Below, piece after piece: positions 7,762 to 17,800 of a stretch of 34,098 nucleotides of DNA. The stretch's first letter is position 1, and each line of letters opens with the position of its first letter. The position numbers were made by a program, and so were the translations under genes. Below the pieces are notes generated by a model, which saw only the letters and a program-made list of their open reading frames with translations, was not told where the DNA came from and did not search any database. Source of the DNA: Flavobacteriaceae bacterium (GTDB taxonomy: Bacteria; Bacteroidota; Bacteroidia; Flavobacteriales; Flavobacteriaceae); the NCBI GenBank assembly GCA_023260435.1, contig JALQVG010000055.1, positions 1 to 34,098 of the forward strand. The letters run 5' to 3'.

Positions 7762-9276
7762 TTAGTTTTGATCAGTGATGTTTGGGTTGAACAACAACTC
7801 GTTGGTTGGTAGTTCATAAGTCAAACGCTCATCGTTGTGGCTAAAGGTTTCTCCTTTGTAGTCCAACCAGTTAGCACCACGAGTTCTGCTTTGTCTTTGT
7901 CTCTTCATCAAGAAATAAGATTTTCCTTCTCCAAAAAGCTCCAAACGAGTTTGTGTAGAAATCTCTTCCTGTAAAGCAGCGCCACTCAAAGCATCGATGT
8001 ATGATACATCTGTGATACGATCTGATAGGTAGTTCTTAAGAGTAGTTTTGGCAGTAGCCTCATCTCCTAGTTCCGCAGCAGCTTCCGCTTTTAATAAGTA
8101 GAATTCATCAGAACGCATGTAGTGCGCATCAGAATCTACGTTAACCTGAGGTCCGCTGAAAAATCTAAATCCTTTAGCTTGTGCTGTGGTATTGTAGAAT
8201 TTGTATGCGGCTACTAATCCTCTACCAAGGTTAGGGAATTGTGTCTTTCTGATGTCATCATCTCTGAATTTGCTAAACAAACCTGCATCCATTCCTTTGT
8301 GATTTCCTACAGCTGCATAGCTATAACTAAAAGGATCCATAAAGCCCCACCAAGTGAACAATGAAGCTAATTCTTGAGAAGATGTTACGGTAACTCCCCA
8401 CATAATAGCTTGGTGAGCATTTACATCATTGAACCCTCCTACGGTGTCATCTGGACCCAAAACAGTAATCTCTGCAGGGCTCATTTTACCGTAACCTGCA
8501 TTCACTACTTTGTCAGCATACTCATAAGTTTTCGTCCAGTTGTTCATGGCTCCATAAGTATACGCTAATACCCCACGAACTACATCTTGGTTGAATTCAA
8601 TTTTGTCTGAACGAACAAATCCTTCCAATAGCACTTCTGCTTTTTCTAAATCTGCAACAGCTTGGTTAAATACCTCACCTACAGTACTTTTTGGTTGTTC
8701 TAGTTGATCAGATGCTGTGTAGATAGGCACTGATGGCCCAGTTAGATTTGAAATGTCGTTGACAAACAAATGGTTCAAATAGAAGTAAGCCCATCCACGA
8801 GCGGCTAAAGCCTGACCCATGGTATGTTTTTGTACGTTGGTAGTTAATTGTGCTTGATCACCACCTAAACCGTCAATTACAAGGTTTGAGAGGTTGATGA
8901 TGCGGTACAAGAACCTCCATGGCATGTAGTTAAAGTTATCATCTGGATTAACTGTAGCAGTCATTTCAGAAATAGAACGCTGTCTGTTGTAACTTTTACC
9001 CAAGTGTGCCATGTCCTGAGATAGTATATCTAGGTTCATGTGTTGCAAGTGTACACCAAAGTCTTCTTGGGCAGTTGTACCACCGCTACCTCTTGCATAC
9101 AATTGTTGATAGATCCCTAATAGGGTTCCTTTTGCTGCATCAGGGTTAACTGCAACAGCTGCGGAAACCTGCTCTTGCGATAGAGAAGCGGTAGGGTAGG
9201 TCTCCAAAAATTCCTCTTGACATGATGCCAATAGCACCAAAGAAGAAACTAAGCCAAATATTTTTATGTTTTTCAT
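7762..9276 (-). CDS. SusD/RagB-family outer-membrane lipoprotein (pair 1)
   Basis: This is a surface glycan- or nutrient-binding lipoprotein that caps the SusC channel encoded just upstream. The start is taken at MKNIKIFGLVSSLVLLASC, giving 504 residues with lipobox LASC (C19) and acidic residues after the cysteine (QEEF). An ATG six codons upstream would place extra residues before the signal and overlap the SusC stop. Family features include the TPR-like helices (ARGWAYFYLNHLF; RGVLAYTYGAMNNWTKTYEYADKVV), the YMRSDEFYLLKAEAAAELGD helix and the C-terminal TQTRLELFGEGKSYFLMKRQ segment of the classical SusD fold. The ATG is four bases after the SusC stop. No degradative enzyme lies nearby, so the ligand cannot be named. 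Confidence 0.93.
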   Translation of the reverse strand: MKNIKIFGLVSSLVLLASCQEEFLETYPTASLSQEQVSAAVAVNPDAAKGTLLGIYQQLYARGSGGTTAQEDFGVHLQHMNLDILSQDMAHLGKSYNRQRSISEMTATVNPDDNFNYMPWRFLYRIINLSNLVIDGLGGDQAQLTTNVQKHTMGQALAARGWAYFYLNHLFVNDISNLTGPSVPIYTASDQLEQPKSTVGEVFNQAVADLEKAEVLLEGFVRSDKIEFNQDVVRGVLAYTYGAMNNWTKTYEYADKVVNAGYGKMSPAEITVLGPDDTVGGFNDVNAHQAIMWGVTVTSSQELASLFTWWGFMDPFSYSYAAVGNHKGMDAGLFSKFRDDDIRKTQFPNLGRGLVAAYKFYNTTAQAKGFRFFSGPQVNVDSDAHYMRSDEFYLLKAEAAAELGDEATAKTTLKNYLSDRITDVSYIDALSGAALQEEISTQTRLELFGEGKSYFLMKRQRQSRTRGANWLDYKGETFSHNDERLTYELPTNELLFNPNITDQN

Positions 9277-9280
9277 TGGA

Positions 9281-12200
9281 TTATAATTTAACATTTAAAC
9301 CAAATACAAGTGTAGATAGTGGGTTATAGGTATAGATACCTGTTCCTCCAGTGATAGATGTAGAAGGATTGAATCCTTTTCTTTTTGAAGCCAACCAAAG
9401 GTTGTCACCAGTGATGTATAAATCAGCTGTGTCCAAACCTAGTTTGTTGGCTAGGGATTTTGGTACGTTATACCCAAGACGTACGTTGTTTAGGGCGATA
9501 AAGTCTGATCTAGTCAAGAATCTTGAAGATGAAGCATTTTGTTGAATTTGCAAAGCAGCATCTTGTCTTGGAACATCAGTTACATCACCTTCTTGTCTCC
9601 AACGGTTTCTGATGTCTACGTGGAAGTTGTTGGTACCAGCGTATCCATTACCCATTAGAGTAGCGTAGGCACTGTCGTAGGCCCATCCACCCAATTGATA
9701 GTTGAATAGGGTAGACAAATTGAAATTTTTGTATGATGCATTCAATCTAAATGCTCCGCGAACGTCAGGAATGATGCTCTTGTTTAAGAACTTGTTGGTA
9801 GCGTTAGCATACACATCAGTTTTTTCAGACTGAATATTAGCGTCAGGATTGTCATTAACGTACGGAGTCAAAGAGTTGATGCGGACATCACCTGTGTTGA
9901 ATTTGCCATCGTTGTTTTTGTCTTCAAAATAGGCAGTCCATTCAGCAGCACCAGTGGTTGGGTTCACTCCGGTGTATTCTTTGGTGTAATAGTCGAAGAG
10001 TGATCTACCTGACTCGTTTCCGTAAAGTCCACTTACACTGAACTTTTGTTGTTCACCAGTAACTGGATCAATCGGAAGTGCCATCAATTTGTTGCTGAAT
10101 TTCTCTCCGTTGATGCCAGCACTTAGTTTGAAATCACCTTTGTTCAAAATCTTGAAGTCAAAGTCAAATTCAATCCCTTGGTTAATCAACTCTCCGTCGT
10201 TTACTTTAAGTGAAGCATAACCTACAGATGGTCCAACTTGTCTGTCGTAGAACATGTCGTTGGTAACTTTTTTGTAAGCTTCCAATGATCCAGAGAAGAA
10301 TCCTCCAATTTCAAAATCTACACCCGCATTAAACTGGTTTGATTTTTCCCAAGTCAAATCTTTATTTCCTTTAGTGGTGAAGGCCAAAGAAATATTGTCA
10401 GAAAGGTTGTTGATGGAATACAAGTTGTACCCTGGATATAATCCAATACCTCCTGAGTTACCAATGGTTCCATAACTAGCTTTAACTTTCAAGAAGTCAA
10501 AGAATTTAGAATCTTTCATGAAATCTTCTTCAGTCAAAGCCCAAGCTCCACCTACGGAGTAGAAATCACCCCAACGGTTGTTGATAAATCTAGAAGAAGC
10601 ATCTTTGTTGTAAGATAACGTCAAGAAATATTTGTTTTGGTAGTCGGTATTTACGTTGGCAATGTAGCTTTCAGTGCGCTCATTGTCTGTGTATCCATAT
10701 CCTGGAGCATTAACCACCCCATTGGCGATATCAATACCGTCAGGTAAAACCAATTTACTTCTTTCAGCAGATAAGTAGTTGTACTCGTAAGCAGTCGCTA
10801 CGTGCGATAAAAACGCAGATACATTGAACTCATCGATTTGCTTTTTAAAACGCAAACCTGTTCTGATGGAGTAGTTTTTAGTTTCAGCACGATCTCTAGT
10901 AACCAAACCACCTTGACCTTTAGCAGGGCTATAGAAAGGCTCGTACAAGCTGATACCATCATTCATATAATACTGGTAAGCAAAATTGTTCTCCAAAGTT
11001 ACCCCATCAGTAATGTTCATGGTGGTGTTATTGTTGAAGTTAACAGAGTTTGCTTTCGCGCGGCTCACGTTGATTTTAGCATCAGCCACACCGTTGGTCG
11101 CAAATCCAAAACCTCTTCCTTGTTCTAAACCGTAATCATAAAGATATCCTCCATAAATAGGGTCGTCAATTTTATTGCCATCAGCATCTCTTCTGAATAA
11201 TGGGTAAACAGTTGGGATGTTATCTACCCACCAGAACTGAGATGATGAAGATGAACCGGTACCATTGTTGTTTGATTCACTTTGAGTATAGTTCAATGTG
11301 GTGTTTACATCGATAAAATCTTTGATTTTGTGGGTAGCAGCAACACGTCCGTTCAAACGGTTAAAGTTTGTGTTGGTAGCGTATCCGATATCATCGATAA
11401 ATCCAAATGAAGTATACACAGAAGAGTTTTCACCTACGTTAGAAATAGTCATGATGACTTCATTTCTGTTGGCATCCTGGAAAGTGTAGTCACCCCAGCT
11501 TTCTGGTGTATATTTTCTGGTCACACCTGGGCGTACAGTTCCAGTTGCTGGATCAATCAACGCCGCTACATCCACGTTGCCGTTGGCTAGTGAAGGAACG
11601 TTCCACATGTTGTAAATGGTAGGTAAGTCAGATACGGCTCCACCACCTGGGATTTCAAACAAGTTAGCATTGGCATAAGCAACAGCAGATTCTGTGGTTG
11701 CGTTTGCAGCTCTTAAGCCTCTTTGGTATACACCGTCCCAAGCAATTCCGATATACTCTTCTGGAGATCGTATTGTTTCATAACGGGCAATACCTTGGTA
11801 GTTAGTACCTGTTTTTACTTGAACGTTGATGCTGTTGCCAGCGTCTTTACCTCTTTTGGTGGTGATTACAATTACCCCGTTAGCACCACGAGCACCGTAC
11901 AAAGAAGTAGCAGAAGCATCCTTAAGAACAGTAATCGATTTGATGTCATTTGGGTTAATGTCATTCAAACTTCCACCAAATGGAGCATCATCTACAATGT
12001 ACAAAGGAGCTTGGCTTCCACTTACGGAACCAAAACCTCTAATACGCACGGTAGATGTAGATCCTGGCTGACCAGAAGTGTTGAATACAGCCACACCAGC
12101 AACCTCACCGGCTAAAGCCTGAGATACGTTGGTAAATGATTTTTGTGATACGTTTTCACCAGCAACTACTTTCGCAGATCCGGCAAACGACTTTTTAGAC

Positions 12201-12538
12201 ACATCACCAAAACCTGTTACGATCACTTCTTCAAGAGCCTGAGCGTCTTGAGCTAGTGAAACATTAAGTTGGCTAGAGTTTCCTACAGAGACTTCTTTGG
12301 TTACATACCCGATAAAACTAAACACCAAGACATCGCCCTGTGCTGCACTAATCGAGAAGTTACCATCGAAATCTGAAGTGGTTCCTTTGTTGGTTCCTTT
12401 TACCAATACAGTAGCACCTGGTAAGGGAGCGCCATCTTGGTCAGATACCAATCCGGAAACCGTTTTGGTTTGTGCAAAGGCTATTTGCACAGCAAATACC
12501 AGCAAAAACGCCAGCAATCCTTTAACTTTTGTTTTCAT
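9281..12538 (-). CDS. SusC/RagA-family TonB-dependent transporter (pair 1)
   Basis: This is an outer-membrane TonB-dependent channel of 1085 residues. In order: signal peptide 1-22 (cleaved after AFA), a carboxypeptidase-regulatory-like domain at about 24-100 (VSGLVSDQDGAPLPGATVLV, FDGNFSI), a TonB-box-like segment EEVIVTGFG near 104-112, a plug domain at about 115-230 with VRIRGFGSVSG, APLYIVDDAPF and LYGARGANGVIVITTKRGK, then the 22-strand barrel. It ends in FGLNVKL, without the terminal Phe common in outer-membrane barrels. The partner SusD gene starts four bases after its stop. The first 100 residues are almost the same as in the other two SusC proteins here. Substrate unknown. Confidence 0.95.
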   Translation of the reverse strand: MKTKVKGLLAFLLVFAVQIAFAQTKTVSGLVSDQDGAPLPGATVLVKGTNKGTTSDFDGNFSISAAQGDVLVFSFIGYVTKEVSVGNSSQLNVSLAQDAQALEEVIVTGFGDVSKKSFAGSAKVVAGENVSQKSFTNVSQALAGEVAGVAVFNTSGQPGSTSTVRIRGFGSVSGSQAPLYIVDDAPFGGSLNDINPNDIKSITVLKDASATSLYGARGANGVIVITTKRGKDAGNSINVQVKTGTNYQGIARYETIRSPEEYIGIAWDGVYQRGLRAANATTESAVAYANANLFEIPGGGAVSDLPTIYNMWNVPSLANGNVDVAALIDPATGTVRPGVTRKYTPESWGDYTFQDANRNEVIMTISNVGENSSVYTSFGFIDDIGYATNTNFNRLNGRVAATHKIKDFIDVNTTLNYTQSESNNNGTGSSSSSQFWWVDNIPTVYPLFRRDADGNKIDDPIYGGYLYDYGLEQGRGFGFATNGVADAKINVSRAKANSVNFNNNTTMNITDGVTLENNFAYQYYMNDGISLYEPFYSPAKGQGGLVTRDRAETKNYSIRTGLRFKKQIDEFNVSAFLSHVATAYEYNYLSAERSKLVLPDGIDIANGVVNAPGYGYTDNERTESYIANVNTDYQNKYFLTLSYNKDASSRFINNRWGDFYSVGGAWALTEEDFMKDSKFFDFLKVKASYGTIGNSGGIGLYPGYNLYSINNLSDNISLAFTTKGNKDLTWEKSNQFNAGVDFEIGGFFSGSLEAYKKVTNDMFYDRQVGPSVGYASLKVNDGELINQGIEFDFDFKILNKGDFKLSAGINGEKFSNKLMALPIDPVTGEQQKFSVSGLYGNESGRSLFDYYTKEYTGVNPTTGAAEWTAYFEDKNNDGKFNTGDVRINSLTPYVNDNPDANIQSEKTDVYANATNKFLNKSIIPDVRGAFRLNASYKNFNLSTLFNYQLGGWAYDSAYATLMGNGYAGTNNFHVDIRNRWRQEGDVTDVPRQDAALQIQQNASSSRFLTRSDFIALNNVRLGYNVPKSLANKLGLDTADLYITGDNLWLASKRKGFNPSTSITGGTGIYTYNPLSTLVFGLNVKL

Positions 12539-12568
12539 TTGAGTGGGTTTAGTTAAACAAAATCATCG

Positions 12569-12576
12569 CAAACTTA
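12569..12576 (-). promoter_or_regulatory. Promoter -7 box of SusC pair 1
   Basis: The minus strand reads TAAGTTTG, an exact match to TAnnTTTG, 30 bases before the ATG. No clear -33 TTTG is seen at the expected distance. The 110-base gap 12539-12648 contains only this promoter, the A-rich leader with AACTAAA, and AT-rich sequence without a clear terminator for the preceding gene. Confidence 0.6.
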
Positions 12577-12648
12577 ACACATATTATGATAAATAATACG
12601 TTTTAAAGTGTTTTTTAGTTAATTATTCTGTGTTAAAATGTGTAACTG

Positions 12649-13323
12649 TTACTGTATATTTAATTCCGATATCCAGTCAAATATCTCTGTTTCATTTTTT
12701 AATTTTCGTTTGTTTTTTGGATTTCTGTGTTCTGGCAAAAGAAGATCGCTCTCCCACAAGTTTCTCAAGTTTCCCTCCAATAAATAGTGTTTGTTATTTC
12801 TAGAAATAATATAGCTAGATGCATCCACCCACTTTGGGTTTTTTGGGTCTGAAAATCCAGAACTCGGCATGGAGATACTCTCTTTTCGTGGTTCTTCTAT
12901 TTTTTTTCTAGAATGAAGCAGTAAGCCGTAAGGTTTTTCCGGTATGATTTCTGATACCAAAACTGTTTGAGGGGTAGAATTTAATGGGGTAATATCTATT
13001 GTCGAGTATTTTTTACCCATGTATTCAACAATTGCCCCTTTATCTGGCGTGTATTTTAGTAGTTCTTGGCTGTTCCCTTTTATTTCAAAGTAACTCGCAC
13101 CGATGTGAAGTCTCGCCATAACCTTTACTCTGTTACCATCTCTCATCTCAATAATGGTCTCGCTGTACGATTTGTCTAGATAAGGATTCCCATCAATTTC
13201 TTTGTTTTCTGCAATTTGTTTAAGTAACTCTACATTACCCATATTACTTAAGCTTCTAGCATCGATGGAGAAATTTTGTCCCCAAGCCATTATGGGTACC
13301 AGTATTAATAGTAATTTTTTCAT
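12649..13323 (-). CDS. Secreted or periplasmic protein of unknown function
   Basis: I do not recognise a named function. The 224-residue protein has a signal peptide (MKKLLLILVPIMAWGQ, with likely cleavage near G-Q) and no lipobox. The middle part (GNPYLDKSYSETIIEMRDGN, then VKVMARLHIGASYFEIKGN and GAIVEYMGKKYSTID) resembles a beta-rich repeat in Bacteroidota secreted proteins of the form GxPYLxxxFxxGxVxxxDG. The C-terminus is basic (HRNPKNKRKLKNE). It lies just after a strong terminator that closes the SusC-SusD pair 2 operon, on the same strand, with only about 10 bases between the T-tract and its ATG. It may be expressed by read-through or from a promoter overlapping the hairpin. Its base composition is lower in G+C than its neighbours. 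Confidence 0.75.
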   Translation of the reverse strand: MKKLLLILVPIMAWGQNFSIDARSLSNMGNVELLKQIAENKEIDGNPYLDKSYSETIIEMRDGNRVKVMARLHIGASYFEIKGNSQELLKYTPDKGAIVEYMGKKYSTIDITPLNSTPQTVLVSEIIPEKPYGLLLHSRKKIEEPRKESISMPSSGFSDPKNPKWVDASSYIISRNNKHYLLEGNLRNLWESDLLLPEHRNPKNKRKLKNETEIFDWISELNIQ

Positions 13324-13333
13324 AGTTTTTATT

Positions 13334-13370
13334 TTAAAAAAAAAGCGCCTATCAAAGATAGACGCTTTTT
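13334..13370 (-). terminator. Rho-independent terminator of SusC-SusD pair 2
   Basis: On the minus strand a stem AAAGCGTCTATC / GATAGGCGCTTT (one T-G wobble) with a TTT loop is followed by a T-run. It begins about 20 bases after the SusD stop at 13389. Confidence 0.85.
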
Positions 13371-13388
13371 GTTGTCAATGTAGTGCGT

Positions 13389-14810
13389 TTATTTAACGTC
13401 CCACCATAGTTTAGTATCTTGTGTGTCTGCGCCTTGAGCAGCAACAGCAGCATTGTAGTTTGCTTCGTTGAGTGCAGCTACGTTAGCAGAGTATCCATAA
13501 CGTACAGGGATCCCTGTACCAGATTCTGCGTCTGGAGCTGGAGAAAGTACTGGAAAATCTAGTCTTCTCCATTCTGCCCATGCCTCAGCACCTTGAAGGT
13601 AAAGAGCAACCCATTTTTGGGTAGCAATTTGTTCCATAGCTTTTGCAGAGTTGAAAACTACTTCAGCACCAGCTTTATAAGCAGTTGCATCTGCAGAAGA
13701 AACACCCCATTGCTCCATTGAAGCATCAATTCCTTTGTAGTACCATGTAGCTACATCATCAGTAATCCATCCTCTTTCAGCAGCTTCGGCCATAGAAAAA
13801 GCAACTTGTGCATAAGAGAAAATCATACCTCCAGCTGTAGTACCGTCATAGATTACTTCATCAGCAATAAAGGAAATATTGGCTTGAAGCACATTTGGGT
13901 TGGCTACACCATAAGGCACACCTACATAGTTCCCACCTGCAGCAGGTAATTCAGCATAGGAAGCAACACGTGGATCATTGTGGGCCAAAAGATGGTCTAC
14001 AAATACATCACTTAATGCATAGTCTTCACGAGTTTCAAATCGATCTTGCCAAGGATTGTCGTTGGTGTCCTCGGTAAGGTATGGATAATGCATGTTGTCT
14101 GCAGAGCTGGCCAATGCGCCAGACATAGCTTCTTTAAATTTAGTTTGAGCTGTAGCGGGAGCAACATCAGAAATTCTCAAAGCCATAACCATTTTTAAGG
14201 TGTTGGCAAATTTCTTCCATTTGTTCATATCACCACTGAACAAAATATCTCCTTTTAGTGCTCCTGCAGTTTCGATAGAAGCCAAAGCTTCATCGATTAA
14301 ATCAAAGCTAGCCATATAGACGGCTTCCTGAGTGTCAAAAGCAGGAGTGATGTTTTCTACACCCTTAAGGGCTTCAGAAAATGGAATCATTCCCCAAGAA
14401 TCTGTTAAATGCTTAAAGTAGTAAGCCTTTAAGATTTTAGCGACAGCTAGTTGATTATTAGTTGATCCAGAACCTGTATATGCTTCAGGATTTGCTATGT
14501 TTAGGTCGATGATCTCTTGAAGGTCTTTCAAGGCTCCAGCGTACCATCCATCGTAGGATCTTTGAGTTGTCGCATAGCGAGACTCTTCGGTATAGGTTAC
14601 TTGAGCGATATATTGAACCCACATATTTCCCTCTACCTCACTTACTTTAGCGGGCATAGATCTAAGTGCGTTGGTCAATAGTGCTTGAGTTGAAGCAGCA
14701 GAAGGTTGATTTGGGTTTACATTTTCGTTTCCGAAATCAACGGTTTCGCATGATCCCAACAAGCCTAATGAAAGCGCTACAATTCCAAAAAATTTAATAT
14801 TCTTTTTCAT
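13389..14810 (-). CDS. SusD-like lipoprotein, SusD-like_2 type (pair 2)
   Basis: This is an outer-membrane lipoprotein partner of the SusC upstream. The start is taken at MKKNIKFFGIVALSLGLLGSC, giving 473 residues with lipobox LGSC (C21); an in-frame ATG three codons earlier (14819) is possible. The NVNPNQPSAASTQALLTNALRS start after the signal, the AVAKILKAYYFKHLTDSWGMIPFSEALKG helix and the C-terminal QKWVALYLQGAEAWAEWRRL segment are typical of the SusD-like_2 group rather than of classical SusD. The W-G-x-x-P-F/Y-S-E-A motif is shared with the SusD of pair 3. It begins 12 bases after the SusC stop. Ligand unknown. Confidence 0.92.
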   Translation of the reverse strand: MKKNIKFFGIVALSLGLLGSCETVDFGNENVNPNQPSAASTQALLTNALRSMPAKVSEVEGNMWVQYIAQVTYTEESRYATTQRSYDGWYAGALKDLQEIIDLNIANPEAYTGSGSTNNQLAVAKILKAYYFKHLTDSWGMIPFSEALKGVENITPAFDTQEAVYMASFDLIDEALASIETAGALKGDILFSGDMNKWKKFANTLKMVMALRISDVAPATAQTKFKEAMSGALASSADNMHYPYLTEDTNDNPWQDRFETREDYALSDVFVDHLLAHNDPRVASYAELPAAGGNYVGVPYGVANPNVLQANISFIADEVIYDGTTAGGMIFSYAQVAFSMAEAAERGWITDDVATWYYKGIDASMEQWGVSSADATAYKAGAEVVFNSAKAMEQIATQKWVALYLQGAEAWAEWRRLDFPVLSPAPDAESGTGIPVRYGYSANVAALNEANYNAAVAAQGADTQDTKLWWDVK

Positions 14811-14822
14811 GGTTATCATGGC

Positions 14823-17800
14823 TTAAAAGTTAATTTTTACATTCAGACCTATGCTGCGTGCTGGAGGTAATTGACCACCTTCTACAGCTCTGTATGGACT
14901 GGTCAAACTTCCTTGTCCCTCAATTTCGCTTGGGTCAAGTCCATCGACTTTTGAATACAATAGGAACAAGTTGTTTCCAATGACAGAAACGTCTACAGTT
15001 TTGAAAGGAGTGTTGGCAATAAGTTGTTGTGGTAGAGTATACCCAACGCGTAATTGACGAAGTTTGATGTATGAAGCATCGTATAACCAAGCATCGTGAA
15101 TACCAAATAGTCCGCCGAAGTATTCTTGAGCTTCTACATAAGTATCTACACTTGCACCGTTAGCATCCACACCTACTACATGGACACCACCACCATCGTC
15201 TACTGGATCTCTTAATGGTTTCCCAGCATCGTTTAGACCAGCTGTTGACGCGTGAAGACCAGAGTATGAAGAGAACATATTGGTAGTTGAATAGAATAGT
15301 CCGCCTTTTTGGAAATCAAGACCTAAGTTTAAGTAGGCATTTTTGTAGCGTAAGGTCGAAGAAAAACCTCCAGTGAAATCAGGTAAAATATTACCTAGTT
15401 TTTGATTAGTCTCAACAACATATGATCCATCACTGTTCAGGATGTAATTTCCATTGGCATCAGTTTTTCTCTTTCTTCCAACAAAAGTACCCCATTCTTC
15501 ACCTGGGATTTCTTGTAATTGTAGTGAGTACCAGCTTAAGTTACCACCCAATACATTTTTCTCTATACCAGGGTAGATATTGTCTACTCTTTTTTCAAGG
15601 GTACCAAAGTTAACAGACATATCCCAAGTCCAGTTATCAGACTGTACAGGAGTTCCTGAAATAGCTAATTCAATACCATTAGAAGAAGTTTGTCCTGAGT
15701 TGATAGACAATCCTGTGTAGCCAGTTTCCGCAGTAACAGGAATGGCCACTGGAAGCTGAGAGTCTTTTCTGTCAAAATAGGTAAAATCTAAACCTACTCT
15801 ATTTTTCAAAAACTTCATTTCCAATCCAATTTCAGTCTCATTACGAGTTCCACCTAATAGGTTAGGGTTTGACTGAGTATTAGGTACAGAGAAAGAGGCA
15901 TTTGAGCCATAAGGACTTCCTACGTTGTACACAGAAGTTGTTTGATATGCTCCTGGGAAAATAGGTGCTTGTGCCACACCCGCTCTAACTTTTGCGAATG
16001 AGATTACATCTACATTCAATAAGCTGTTAAAGATGAATGAACCGGAGAATCCGTAGGTGTCCAATCGGTTATCATTAACGTTAGCTGTTGATCCCCAGTC
16101 TAAACGGTATGAACCGTCTAAATAGAACATAGAGTTGTATCCAATAGATACAGAAGCAAAGTTTGATTGAACTTTACTGTTGACAAATGTATTGCTGTAA
16201 GAGGGTCTATCTACTGAAGTAGCTATGCTGTAAAAGTTAGGAACAGAAAGTCCGCCAACAGTACTAGCCGATGTGCTTGTCTCTTTGTTCTGTTGCATTT
16301 GATAACCAACTTTTACGTCTAAATCCAAAGCATCATTCAAGAAACGATCGGTATATGACAAGAATCCAAAGATTTCGTTTTGCTCATATCTGCTTCTGCT
16401 TTCGCTATATCTAGGAACATCAAGTCCACCAAAAGCGATGCGAGAATTGCTGAAGTAGCCATTATATCTTCTTCTAACCTCAAGGTTTGCTTTGAATTTG
16501 TCATTGAATTTATAGTTGGCACCAAAATTTCCGAACAACACATCCTTTTCCTGGTTAGTATTGTTGTTGTCAGGACCGAAGTGTGGCGCATCCCAGTAAA
16601 GTGGTCTTGAATTTCTTGGAGATCTTATGTTCCAAGAATAGTAATTTCCTTCAAAGAAGTACAAGTCTTTTAGGCGATCGATATCCAATTGACGTTGCCA
16701 CCATTGGTTAAAGTTAGACCCTATTCCACCGTAACCCTGTGCAGGTTCGTTTTTGGTGTTTCTAACTTGGTAGTTTAAAGATGTGTACACATTTAATTTT
16801 TCACTAAAATCAAATGATGCATTCACGTTCATGTCAATTTGCTTTCTTGAAGCTCCTGGCATGATTAATTCTTGATCTAGGTTTCTCAAAGTAGCAGAGA
16901 CTTTGTAGTCTTCTCCTCCTTTAGCCCAGCTTACCGAGGTATTGTTGTTGATCGCTTTATTGTAAAAATCTCGGATGTTGTTTGGATTGGCTGACCATGG
17001 TCTTAATTCTCCAAAAGTAGGACTTCCAGGAATCCATGAATCCCAATGACGCACAAGGGTTCCGTCCAAACGTGGTCCCCATGATTCATCAGCAGCATAG
17101 TAAGGAATCTTTTGTCCGTCAAATGCAGCCCAATCAGCTGGATCTGTGGCTGGATTAAAGGTGAATGTATCCCATTCTTGATAGTATCCACCTCCGTATT
17201 CGTTTTGGTAATCTGGCAATAGAGACACTGAAGTCATTGTAGTTGTATGATCTACAGTTAAAGCAGCTTGTCCATTTTTAGCTGATTTAGAGGTAATAAC
17301 AACCACACCATTTCTTGCATCAACACCAAAAAGAGCCGTTGCGGCAGCACCCTTTAACACAGAAATATTTCCAATGTTGTCGGTGTTAATATCCGATTGA
17401 GAGTAAACTTTAATACCGTCAACTACATAAAGAACCCCAGTTTCACCACGCAAACGCAACAAACCTGCATCAAAAGTTGAACTTGGAGCTCCAACCATTT
17501 GTACCCCGGATACTTTTCCGGAAAGTGCTGTGTTCAAATCCACGTCTTTGGCTTGAACCAATACATCTCCTTGTACAGTTTGTTGAGAGTAACCAATAGC
17601 TTTCTTTGATCGGGTAATTCCCAATGCAGATACTACTACTTCTTCAAGCGCTTGAGCATCTTGGCTTAATGTAGCATTCACTTGATCAGAAGCTCCGATT
17701 CTAATTTCTAAGTTATTGTAGCCCACAAAGCTGAAGACCAACACGTCTCCTTGTTTGGCCGTAATTGAATAATTACCGTCAAAATCTGTGGTTGCTCCAG

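Noticed and set aside
7600-7812. Plus-strand 70-codon open frame over the rlmB start and SusD 1 terminator
   Set aside because: It runs antisense through the conserved rlmB N-terminus and a terminator hairpin and has no recognisable protein features.
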